DNA of 64,000 nucleotides from Ephemerocybe angulata (taxonomy: Eukaryota > Basidiomycota > Agaricomycetes > Agaricales > Psathyrellaceae): positions 186,001 through 250,000 of the forward strand of contig JAACJK010000061.1 in the NCBI GenBank assembly GCA_013368325.1, given 5' to 3'. Positions 53,599 to 64,000 of this stretch are shown piece after piece (the stretch's first letter is position 1; the number at the start of each line of letters is the position of its first letter). The translations under genes and the position numbers were made by a program. The notes under the pieces were generated by a model. It was not told the DNA's origin and did not search any database. It saw only the letters and a list, made by a program, of their open reading frames with translations.

Positions 53599-55877
53599 AT
53601 GGCACGCCCAAAAAAGCAAAGCTCGACCCCTGACTCTACTTGCTCTACCAAGGCCTCTGATACCTTGGCAACACTAGAAGCTGCGTGCCACGACAGCATT
53701 GACAAGTACGGGCTCTCCAAGACGACTACGAGCACCTACAGCGGCTACACCGGGAACACGCGCACCTTCCTCGAGAATCTCATCGAAGAGAGGAAGAGGC
53801 TGCGTGTAAAGGACCACATATCAAATACAGAGCTCGCCCATGCCCTCGACAAAGTTCCTAACCGGTACTCGTCTTACGTTCTGCAACTGTTTATTGGGCA
53901 GAAGTGTTGTACAGGGGAGAAGCGGTGTGGAAAGTCCACGGCAGAGGGGATTTATAGTGCCTGGGTTAAAGAGTGGTCAAAATCGTGAGCATCATTATGT
54001 CGAGTCTCTTGCCTTGAGTTAACTAATGGACCTGAACATACTGCAGCGGGTACGGAGGGGACTATCATTGCGACCCAAAGACTGGGAAGGTAATGGGATG
54101 CCCCGCAAAGGCATACGAGGTCAAGCAGCTCGTACGGTCAGTCAAAGCTCGGGCAGCACAGCGAGGTGAAGCCACAGAACGCCATCACGCTGAGGCGATT
54201 ACCATTGAGGATATGCGCGCCATCATGGACTGGTCGGAGGTCATTTGCCCGGACAGCGCCCTCGAAAACCCACTTTTGAGCAATCCAGATGCCGCGAAGA
54301 TTATGGATAAACATGGGCTGTATCGAGCATTCTCTACAACAGCATTTACTATGTTCACAAGGTGAGTTGTTACCTGCTTCAGTAACGGGTTGCAGGCGTC
54401 GAGTTAACTCTGGTTTAGAAACTTTGAGACATGTAATATACGTTACGGCGATTTAGACTTCAACGGGAGGGGCCCAGCACCAAAGTACAATCCATTTATT
54501 GGCGTTGAACTTTCTGAGCGGAAGGGATGGCAGAAGGCTGCTGGAAATGATGGTGTGATAGGTTAGTACATTGTCCTTCCAGATTCGACGTTCCGTGACA
54601 CTGACAATGAGCGCAGATCAAACATATGAGATCTATGAGCAGCCGAACCACCGTGAAATAGACATGTACACGCACTTACCCCGTTGGCTCAAATACCTCA
54701 GCCTTCGACTTGGACGACCTCTCCATCGCGACGACTACATCTTTCCATACATCGCTCCGAATGGAGTTGTGCACCCAAACACACCAGTGTCCTATGACAC
54801 CGTTCAGAACTTACTCCAAGAGTTCGCCTCGGGGGCGGGGTTGGGGAAGACACTCACAACTCACTGTTTTCGACGTGGAGGGGCGCAATACCGCTTCATG
54901 TACGCAGCCGTTGCAGAGCGTTGGTCTTTGAATGCAATCCAATGGTGGGGCGGTTGGGCGGTTGGAGAAGGGGTAAGTCATCTCCCGTTTGGGGTTCCGA
55001 CGTCTACTAATCAATAACTTTCAGGTCGACGTTCTCCTGCGCTATCTCGTCAACTCGCTGCACAACGTCGAGAACAACTATCGTAGTGCGCTTGATCCAG
55101 ATCGGGGTGCACTTGGTGATAAGCGTGTGCTTCTGGGAAGTGACCGCCCCTGTGACCCTGTCTCGCAGGAAGATATCCTCGATCTGAAAGCGTGCTTGGC
55201 CGAGAAGATGGAGCAACTTGCAATTACCCTCACTCAGAACACCCGCTCCGCCATTACTCCGTCGCCCTCTGCATCCTGTAACCCAACTGCAACAAACCCA
55301 AGCCCGTATTCCTCTGTGCCTTTGCCACCATCACCATCTCCGTCGTTCGGGGTCCCACCAAATCTGCCGACTTCGAGTACCTGTACAATGGTGCAGCCGA
55401 CATTGGCAACCACGGCCTCTGCTTGCCGCCGCCGCGTAGTAGCCATTCCAGGCGTCTATATTCCCAACCTCCCCGCAGGTGCAGGCGCATGGCGGGAGGC
55501 CATACAGCAATGGGAGGGGGGAGGTGCTGATAATATACTCCCTCTCCGAGATTGGCCTCCCGCGTGGTATACCGGCGATATGAGAACCACATTTGGTTCG
55601 AAACGCGGTGACCGTAAGACTGTTGCCGAGGAGTTCTATAGGTGAGCTAATTGCTTTTATGGGGATTACCAGAGTAGTACTCACCAAATATCTGCTTTTT
55701 AGACTTAACAGAGACGAAGAAATGTTTATTCAACTTTACCCCGAGGCAGGCAAAGGGTTTCGTGCCCTTCTGACTGCTATCCAGGCACGCTCGCCCACAC
55801 ATGTAGGTCGACGTCGTACAAGTAAGCGCGGGCGCCCTGAAGAGCGCGACTCATGTTCCGACCCCCATACAACTTAG
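53599..55877 (+). CDS. Tyrosine recombinase (DNA breaking-rejoining enzyme), six exons
   Basis: Starts at ATG 53599 in a near-perfect Kozak context (GCCACCATGGC). Exons 53599-53984, 54047-54361, 54419-54561, 54617-54972, 55025-55641, 55703-55877 sum to 1992 nt (663 residues). An N-terminal helical SAM-like region (STYSGYTGNTRTFLENL) is followed by the catalytic domain: candidate first Arg in MFTRNFETCNIRYGDLDF, HxxR box as THCFRRGG, W in WWGGW, and the catalytic Tyr probably in LLRY. The Pro/Ser-rich linker and C-terminal WREAIQQW ... WPPAWYTG region resemble other agaricomycete recombinases. Such enzymes cut and rejoin DNA through a 3'-phosphotyrosine. It could belong to a Crypton-like element, but no boundaries were found. 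Gene model strong; biological role unknown. Confidence 0.82.
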
Positions 55878-58468
55878 ACAATAGAGATCTCGTAGTAATA
55901 CGTACCATTACAATAAACCATTTCATTAATTCACATCGGATGTTGCCAGGCAGCCAAGTGCGCAGCCCGTGCTTGAAGCCGATTGACTGGGACCTCTGGG
56001 TTAGATCCCTATGTCCAGCGGCTTCAAACAACAGGCTGCACATCGACACCTTGCACTGTGCCCTTTTATTTATCCAACCTCGGGCAGACTGCGCGCATCG
56101 CCGCCCGCGGACGCAGGACTGCAGAGTCACAGTTTGAAATATGTTCGTGCAGCGCTGCCCCAATGGCGATGGCCACACGCGCTGCACGTAGGCGTCATAA
56201 ATAAGATTCATATCCCAGTCAATCAACGGAATCTCACGTCGCGACCAAATATTAAACACAAGCGAGACGGCCGACGGTGCACCTTAAGCACAAAGGAACC
56301 CATCCCCAAGCGCACGGTCGACAGAGCACCCCTCACGCACAAGAAACGCACGAAACAGAGCCATGGGTGCACCTCACGCAAAGGAACCCATCCGCAAGTC
56401 GACGGAGCACCCCTCACGCACAAGAAACGCACGGAAAAGAGCTCTGAGCCATGGGTGCACCTCACGCAAGCACAACACACCCCAAAGCACAAGACACGCA
56501 CCCCAATCCGTGTACGATGCCGGGTGTGGCTTCAAGAACCGGGGGGATACGACCTGGCATTTGGGGCTGCGCACAAACTTCATGACTTACCGGCTTGGAA
56601 GGAGCGAGGTCGGTGGGGAGCGAAGGTGGGGAGCGAAGGTGAGAAAGGGCATGGTTATATACGAGAAAAGGGGTGCAGACAATTAATGAACTATGAATAT
56701 GAAGTAAGAAGGAAGCTCACCTTATAGCCGCCAACAATGCCCGGGCATTGTCATCATCAATGCAACGCGGTTTTGAATGGGCGTTACCGTATCGCGACAC
56801 CACTACGGAGAACACACAATCCACACAGCTGCCAAACAGCTGCAGAGCTGAGAGAAGGCACAAGAAGCAAGGAAAGAGAAGGGAGAAAGAGAGACAGAAA
56901 GAGAGCCGAGAGCCAAACCCCGCCGAGTCAGAAGCACCATTCATGCTTTGAATTCAGGGGAATTCAGGGTCGAGTCGCGTCGTTAACGCGACGCGACGAA
57001 CTCATTAATCTCGGTTCAACCGAGCGCCCGCCAGGGCCAGGGGCACACAATTCGATCAAAGCACGTGTAATATTGATTAAGATAAGGAAATAGATAAGAT
57101 TGCACGGGGAGCCGAATAGCCGGGCCTGCCGATCATGACAAATCTCGGCCAATCAGATGGCTGTGCCCGCCTGTAAAACGGGGTGGCGCGGGCAGCTCTG
57201 ATTGGGTGGAGACCGTAAAACATTCAGCATAAGCGGAAAGGGGTTTGAGCGGCCCCTGTCAGGACCAGCCCCTGTCCCTCCGTGGAATGCTCAATGCCGA
57301 GCGCCCAGCTCCTCCTTGGTTGCGCTTTTCCGGAGACTGCAAGCCAGAGTAAGCCGGGTATTGTGGCGAGGTGGGTCTACATGCAAGGAAGTCGTTAGTT
57401 CTTATCACAAACTCGAGTGACGTGTTCCCACTTGGATTCCAAATCTTTTGATAATCGTGTGCACGTGTGGCCCTAGCGCGCCTCTTGAGGCCTCTTGCCC
57501 CTCTTCTTGCGGCAGGAAGAGTACATGATGAATAAGAGGGTGTAGGCAAGGAAATATTAGTACGATGTGAAGGTGAAGGTTGACTTGGACCTCAAAAGTG
57601 TTGGTTGTTATGTTCATTGGGTCTCATGCTACCACTGTGAACGATCCGACCCTAACTATACCTAATATAGTAATGCATATCTAACGCTGCGTGTAGGATG
57701 TCACTGGAATTCTGCGCCAGGATACTTCTCGAGGCGCACCTGGGTCCTGGCCGCAAGGCACCCCCGAGTTTCGCTTTTTAGACGGTGGTCTCGATCTGCT
57801 GGGCTACTCAAGAGGCCCTAAAAGGTTCTGTCAGATGAATTGGGCTATAGTAGATAGCTTGAGGTCAGTATTTATCAGACTTTCAAGGATGTACAAGCCT
57901 GCAGAGCGGCATGCCTTCAGAAATTGCGCAAAGCGTGTCTTGATCACTCGAGTAGGCTTAGAGTATGCATGGAGACGTCAGGAGGATACAGAGATGAGGT
58001 ATAAGAGGGGACATTGTCATCGACGTTTGGGTATGAGGTTGACATCTTATAAGTAGACATGACGGTCGAAGGCAAGCCGCGTTCGAATATTCAAGTTGAC
58101 GCGCTGGCGCTGCCAAGATCTCCGATCTAATCTAATCTTTATTTACATATTATCTCTGTGCTATAACGCAAGTCGTACGCTAACTTCAACTTGAACATGG
58201 CATACACTACAATGGCTGCACCAATCTAATATCCCAACTACTGATATTAATTTGAACTGTATACCAAGTCCTTAGGAGACCATCGGATATGTCAGTATCT
58301 GCGGATCACTACTGATCTAAGTCGGCCACAAAGGCAAACACGGGCAATTTCAAGGCGATTCTCCTTCCTTAGAGCACTTGCCACTGTTTGTTTCACTAAT
58401 AGCCTTCCGACGCTCGTCTTTCACGATTTCTGACCTTACGGATTAAATCCTAGTCCCAGACGTTCGCA
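55878..58468. other. Intergenic region with minisatellite and hairpin
   Basis: No gene supported over about 2.6 kb; the open frames are short and inconsistent. It contains the 90-bp repeat at 56276-56476 and a possible 9-bp-stem hairpin at about 56974-56997. Confidence 0.5.
56276..56476. repeat. Minisatellite, about 90-bp unit, 2.2 copies
   Basis: Two imperfect copies and a partial third. Each begins TGCACCT(C/T)A, contains GGAACCCATCC, GCACCCCTCACGCACAAGAA and ends GAGCCATGGG. Confidence 0.7.
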
Positions 58469-61400
58469 ATGGTCCTCGGATTCCTTACTACAGTGTTTAA
58501 GCGCGAAAGGAAGAGGAGACCCCTTCTAATGCGTATGTGCTCGTGTCTGCATAATGATTGTGTCGTGCACACAAGCACAAGTCTCCAATTCATTATGTTA
58601 TTCCCTTTCTCTATACAGTGAAGGAAGCCATCTCAGCCTCATCCACCGTCGTCCTATTCTCGAAGCACCTGCAGCGGGAGATGGGCCAACACCGTGACGA
58701 TCCCGACATGAATCACCCTGGTAGGCCTCCTCCATCGCTGAGCCATACGTATTCAACTTACACGCGGCTTTTCGGTATAGCATTGAAGACCCTTGAAGTT
58801 CATTCAGACCCTGACTCCACTTGGGACTCTGGCGCGCGACATGCGGGGCGATGCTATCCTGGAACGAGGGTGAAAGTTCTCGACGAAATTCAACAAGTGT
58901 GGCAACACGAAACCTCCCTCAAGCGGCCTATTCTTGCGTTGATGGCGCCCGCTGGTGCTGGCAAGTCCACAATTATGCAGACACTTGCCGAAAGGATGGC
59001 TCGCGACACAGATTCGCACCCGGTTGTCACCTTCTTTCTCCATTCCACGCCGGACGGCAAAGAGAATAATTCGAAGCGCCTTGCTCCCACTCTCGCACTA
59101 GGAATGGCGAAGGCTTTCCCTGACACCCGCCCATATCTTATCGCAGCTATCGAACGGACTCCCGACATCTTCGGGAAACCGCTCGGGGAGCAGGTCGAAG
59201 AATTGATCAAGAAACCGATGAAACGTGTACTCAAAGAAGTTCCACGTATCCCCGGCTCAGACCTCGGCCTTATCATCATCCTCGACGGCCTGGACGAGTG
59301 CGACGGAAAAGAGCTAGCCAACATCCTGAACGCTATCCTCCCTCTTGTCGCCCACCCCGCATTGCATATCCGTGTCGCATTCTCTAGTCGCCCGGAGCAC
59401 GACATCCTAGAGGTGCTCAAAGACTCATTCGTCTGCGCGAAAACCGTCCAGATCCAACTAGACGAAACGTACTTGCCCTCAGCCGACATCGATCTATACG
59501 TCCGGGGCAGTCTCGAAAGGATACGTGCTGAGCGCATGCCAGACAAACCTAAAGAAGCATGGCCTCTGGAAACGGATGTCGCCGCGATCCGTGAAGTTTC
59601 GAGCGGCCATTTCATCTTCGCTTCGACGGCTCTCAAGTATATTGACGGTCACGATCCTTCCAGGCGGTTAAAAGAAGTTTTAGCGTGGTGCGCTCCCACT
59701 CCTCGAGATGACCACGTATCTGGTAGTCAGGTCCGCTCAGATGAGAACCCGCTCCAAAAACTCGATTCCCTTTATCGCAGCATCATCGATCGGGCAGCTA
59801 ACAAACTATATCCTGCCGACATCAATGCGTCTCGCCGGTTGATACTTTTCCTTTCTATGGTGCTAGGTATCCAGACCACTATGGTTGTGGAAATCAAGTC
59901 GATGTGGGTTTTGGAGAAATTCCTCAAAGTGGACCCAGGCGGCATTGCGCGCCGCTTGGAAGACCTCTCCTCCCTAGTCTATATGGGCAGCACTGCGGGA
60001 TATACGGCAATAGAGATAAGACTCTATCACAAATCGTTTATCGATTTCCTTAATGATCAGAGTCGCTGCGGTGACTTGTTCCTCGTGAATCCGGTCATGC
60101 AAGAGCTATGTATCTTGTGTACGCAGCACCTACTTGATCCGTCTCGTGCAAGTGAGTTTCCGAAATTGCTTTAACCATTGATTGACTCTTTCGGAGTCGA
60201 GAACTGACTTACTGGCAATTACTCTAGTCTTGTGGAGCGCCCTTGTCCTGAATAACGGAGACTGTGCGGTCGAGTCATATGCCTTCAGGTTTTGGGGGGC
60301 TCTCTTGGAAGCCGCGGCTCCATTCGACGAAGAGATGCTCCAGCTTCTGTCGGAGCTAAACTTGGATACCTGGAAGGTGGTTCTCAACGTACTGGACACG
60401 TGGGAGTTCTTCGTTTTTATGCAAAACGTAGGGAACTTCCTCAAACGCGTCTTATTCAATATGTTACCAAACAAAGCCCCACTCACGGTACGTTGATTGC
60501 GGTATTGTTCGACACACCAGCGTACTGAGAGAGAAACCAGGACCCCAGAGCCATCACCGCCTTCGAATCCTTCAGATACATGATGAGAGATGTAACCGAG
60601 ACCTGTCCTACTGCCCGGGACCCCGACGAACTTGGCGAACAGGAGTCGGAGGTGCAGAAACACAAATGGGTTAAAATCGACGACGAATTTTCTCGTGGCC
60701 TGGTCTTTCCTGAAGGCGAGTCTGAAGGACTTGATCTGGCGGCAAAGTGGCATTCGCTGGAATACACCATGAATCTTATGAAGGAGCAATCACAGCGCAA
60801 ACCCGACCGGCCCCTTGCTCAACTCGGGTTTATACTCGGGCATCGCTACACCGGGAAGACTTGCCTCCTCCGAATGGCTTGCTCATACAACAATTTCGAC
60901 GAGTGTCTAATACTCCTCTCTGCGACACCAAATGGGCGGGGTATCACTTTATCCTATTTCGTACAGACCGCTCCAGCGACGATGACTAGGAGTGGCGAAA
61001 TGCGGAAACGGCTGCATCGACGGGAGCTGTGCAGGTTTAAGGACTTGAAACGGCTCCTTCAGGAGCACAAAAGTGATCTCTTCCAGTATTTCTCGGGAAT
61101 CATGAAGGCGCAACGTCCAGACATTGAACGAGTTCCACTCCTCATCTTCGATGACTTTCATCTCCTCCAGGATGAACTTCAAGATGAGTTCATTGGCTAT
61201 ACCGCAGCAAGGCTATTGGAGATGCAGGAGTCATGGACGACACAAGGGGCATTTAGGATTGCTATTAGTAGCCGTCCCACGAATATCATTATCAAACAAC
61301 TCTGGGACATAAACCTACCAACCGCCTACTACATCAATCTGAACACAACCCATCGAGCAACAACTACCATCGAGCACCTGCTATACAAACGCCTCGTCGA

Positions 61401-61689
61401 GCATTATCCCCACCCTGTTGACGAGGGTCATCCAATACCGTCACCGGAGAATCTTAGCCATCTTGCATACTTACTGACCTCCACTTCGAGAAGATGGTAC
61501 CATACATCAAAGCTCTATCACTTCACCCTCATCAAGAACCCCTCTTTTTGGAGGGACATCCTAGATATGGATCGAGAGGCTGCCTTGAGAGCGTTGGATT
61601 GCTTGCCAGCCCCTTCACTTCCAGATTGGTATACCGCATATGTTCGGCTACATTTTTCCGATAAAGGTAGAACTATTGTACCGCTGTAG
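58469..61689 (+). CDS. NACHT NTPase (NLR-like), probably with a second P-loop module; four exons
   Basis: Proposed exons 58469-58532, 58619-60151, 60228-60487, 60541-61689, total 3006 nt (1001 residues), no internal stop, introns 86, 76 and 53 nt. Seen: NACHT domain with Walker A APAGAGKST and Walker B LIIILDGLDECDG, then RVAFSSRPEHD and a helical region ending NFLKRVLFNMLP. Exon 4 holds DLAAKWHSLEYT and a second P-loop, GHRYTGKT, with a Walker B-like LLIFDDFHLL and RIAISSRPTN. Fungal NACHT proteins are implicated in non-self recognition and regulated cell death (family knowledge). The first module (58619-60151) is secure. The joining of 60541-61689 to it is inferred from reading frame and splice sites; otherwise 60580-61689 is a separate adjacent gene of 369 codons. 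No effector domain is visible at the N-terminus. Confidence 0.75.
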
Positions 61690-61761
61690 CCTTCTATTCA
61701 ATACGATTGACAAACACTCATATTATCTTCGCTTTCAGTTCCGAGGAGGGGCGTTAGTACA

Positions 61762-62510
61762 TCATTGCTTTGGTCGCGACGGCGGCAAGCCCTGAGGCGT
61801 ATGGGACACTGGAGCACGGGTAGACGGCCTTGGATTATCAAGTTTTTCACCCCTGACTCCTTGCGTACCGTCCGATTGAGAGTCAGAGGCATGATGTTGC
61901 GCTATGGAACTCAGTAGCCGTATTGACTGGCCCGTCATCCTTTGCCGAAGCGTAGCTGGTGCACCCGGGAACGAGTGCTGTATATGTGAATCCGTCGATG
62001 GCCCGCTAGAGATTTGAATGCTAAGTTAAATAAAATCGCTACTCCATCTCAAAAGTGTGTGAGTGCGGATGCGTACGGCTGAGGGTTGGGTCCGACTGGC
62101 TATGAGAGCAGGTATCCGTGAGCGTTGAATTAGGAAGATGCTGGGACTCTTACATGATCATGACCATGCGGTACCTCATTTCTGAGGCCTGGGTTGTCTC
62201 GGAGAGGTTGAGGAGCGAATTGTAATCCTTGGGTCCCAGTACTGGCAGTAGAACGCCCAGATTTCGATGCCGGGAGGCTTTGGGACTTGCAGGGAGGCAT
62301 CGTACCGTAGGGCTTGGAGTTATAGTCACTGAGGTGGGGGAGAGGGCCATGCTTGCTTTTTTGCGTCAAGCCCTGCCCATATATACTACCGTGTTTCATT
62401 GTCCTTGCGACTGAACCACCAAATTTGACGCTTTGGATCGAGGACAAAGCGTCGTCGTGTGCCCCTCCTGGAAGGGGCATTGAGAGTGAGGGGTGATTGT
62501 ATAAAAACAA
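61762..62510 (-). CDS. Hypothetical low-complexity protein, weak model
   Basis: Minus strand. A 119-codon frame from ATG 62510 (Ser/Pro/Gly-rich) can be spliced (GTAAGAG donor near 62156) to a short exon and then, through a 37-nt intron (62042-62006), to a last exon with TLRQRMTGQSIRLLSSIAQHH ending at 61762. The short intron and low complexity make the model doubtful. No domain recognised. Confidence 0.25.
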
Positions 62511-64000
62511 TCACCTGGGTGGGCTTAGCATTGTGTACCCTAACGTCCTCATTGTCGTCGACTGTTGACCCGGAGAAGCAACTTATTCAAGTATCGCTCA
62601 CTACAGCCGTGGCGAACTCGTTGGGTGATAGAGAACGAAGACCGTGACATCGTCCGGGTAATTTGGGGGGAGAGGTGGGTGAAAAGAGGTGAAAAGGGAG
62701 ACAACGTTGCATATGCACGTGTTCAAGATAATTCGGAGTGCTTGGTTCTCTCGGTGTGGCGAAGACTTGAGCTTGTTCCCACAATATTAGTATGAAGGCC
62801 ATTGTTGGAGTATTTTCATTGTACTCATGAAGATAAAGAACGTATGGAGAGCCTCACGTGCTTGGATACGAGCCATGCTGTGTACCAAGCAGCCAACAAT
62901 GGTGGTGCTTCAAAGCGCCCGACGGGCGCCTAAATGATCCGTTTGTCCGAATTGGGTTGCGAGCACTGGCATCACCTGGCGAGGCCTCACGTGAGCCAAC
63001 AGTGGCTAGGGATGCTATATCGCGAGCTCGATATCGTAGGCTGCGCGGCAATGGGGTGGACATACAACGCCACAGCAATGTAAACCATTTAATCTTCAGA
63101 TCTTGTGGCCAGTCAAGTGGGACCCTCGTCGCCCACCCAAGTCAAACTCGACAACTTCATCTCTCCACTCAACCCTTGTCCTCCTTCGCTCAGTTTACCG
63201 ACTCAATTCCTCATTAAGCTTTCAACTAAGCACGATGAAGACACTTGTGCTCGAATTCGGATCGTATGTTGTTGTCAGGTGCGCGGTAGGGCAACTGTTG
63301 GGTACCATCGTGCGCCACCATATAGCCCAACCCTTTCCCAGTGAAGGACAAATTATATTTTATCAAGATGCCATATGGGCGGGCTAGGGGGCATGATTCT
63401 CGTGGCCATCCAGCACCTTCTTCAACTAATATCCGCAGGATGGCTCGGGAGGAGGGTGTGTGTTCTCGCCTTACACTTGGGCCTTCGAGAAGAAGACACG
63501 TCTCTGTCGACTTAATTGACTACTAGACGACAGTGAGCACATACACGAAGTCAGCTCAGAGTCCTTTTGCGTCTCCATCGCTATCCTCGCCAACGAAATG
63601 CCGGCTGGTGGGCGCCTTCTCAGGATTGGTCGGCGCCACAGTTCTGGCTTCTTGCACCCACTTAGGCAACGCCAGCAGTATTATGCGAACATTCTATGGG
63701 GGATCGTCGCCGCTCATGGTGGGAATGGCGCTAGGAGGTTCAGCGCCTTTTGTGGTGAAGGGGCCCCTTTCGTCGTAATAATCACATCGACTCATCTTGA
63801 GAGCCGATCCACCAACCCAAGAAGGACGAAAGGAACGAGCACTTAGCTGAACAGAGAGATCAATGTAATGGAACCTATAAATTAGGGAAACGGATTATAT
63901 AGACACAACACATGAAACCCCCCAAGCACGGCATAAATAGGACATCTATCGAGGAAGCACTGGTATTCTATAGGTTGGTAGAGCACGTCAAATCAGCAAC
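62511..64000. other. Right edge, no supported gene
   Basis: CT-rich sequence before an ATG at 63235 looks like a fungal 5' leader, and a frame at 63533-63778 has a hydrophobic stretch (LVGAFSGLVGATVLAS). Neither is long or consistent enough to call. Confidence 0.3.

Noticed and set aside
56974..56997. Hairpin GTCGCGTCG...CGACGCGAC as a possible Helitron 3' end
   Set aside because: No CTRR follows the hairpin, and the Helitron reads in the opposite direction with its 3' end left of the window.
63235..63778. Possible small genes near the right edge
   Set aside because: Short frames with no convincing splice model or domain.

Overview
The window is fungal, almost certainly an agaricomycete (Basidiomycota). 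The evidence is short GT-AG introns (mostly 45-65 nt), a Plavaka-type DNA transposon, a Helitron with the fungal N-terminal layout, a NACHT (NLR-like) gene, and Metaviridae (Ty3/Gypsy) retrotransposons. No bacterial features, rRNA genes or CRISPR arrays were seen, and I recognised no tRNA gene by eye.

Layout: positions 1-51929 are a four-level nest of mobile elements. (1) A minus-strand Helitron Rep/helicase gene starts at 51929 and runs off the left edge. (2) LTR element A (2880-51505, 4-bp target duplication TCGT) sits inside its coding sequence. (3) Element A is itself hit twice: by LTR element B (4238-18715, duplication GCGT) in its 5' LTR, and by LTR element C (27254-46408, duplication GCGG) in one of its antisense genes. 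(4) A complete Plavaka transposon (32016-38517, duplication TA) sits in the protease domain of C. Removing each insert together with one copy of its duplication restores the interrupted reading frame or LTR in every case I checked. The two LTRs of B and of C have equal lengths (1212 and 1666 bp) and showed no difference where I compared them. The LTRs of A (1389 bp) differ at two or more sites. This agrees with A being the oldest of the three.

A, B and C are one unusual lineage. They share LTR ends TGAT...ATCA, 4-bp target duplications, an 18-nt primer-binding site, and a conserved sequence just before the polypurine tract. Gag, Pro and Pol lie in three successive -1 frames joined at two conserved UUUU slip sites (GGGUUUU or GGAUUUU at gag/pro; AAAUUUU or a variant at pro/pol). 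Between pol and the 3' LTR each carries one or two intron-containing genes on the opposite strand, most with a clear TATA box. The first antisense genes of A and B share a cysteine-rich exon. B looks fully intact. A has a frameshift in pro. C is broken only by Plavaka.

The right part (51930-64000) is ordinary fungal sequence with few genes: a six-exon tyrosine recombinase (53599-55877), a 90-bp minisatellite, a four-exon NACHT gene that probably reads on into a second P-loop NTPase module (58469-61689), one weak minus-strand gene model, and about 1.5 kb at the right edge where I support no gene.
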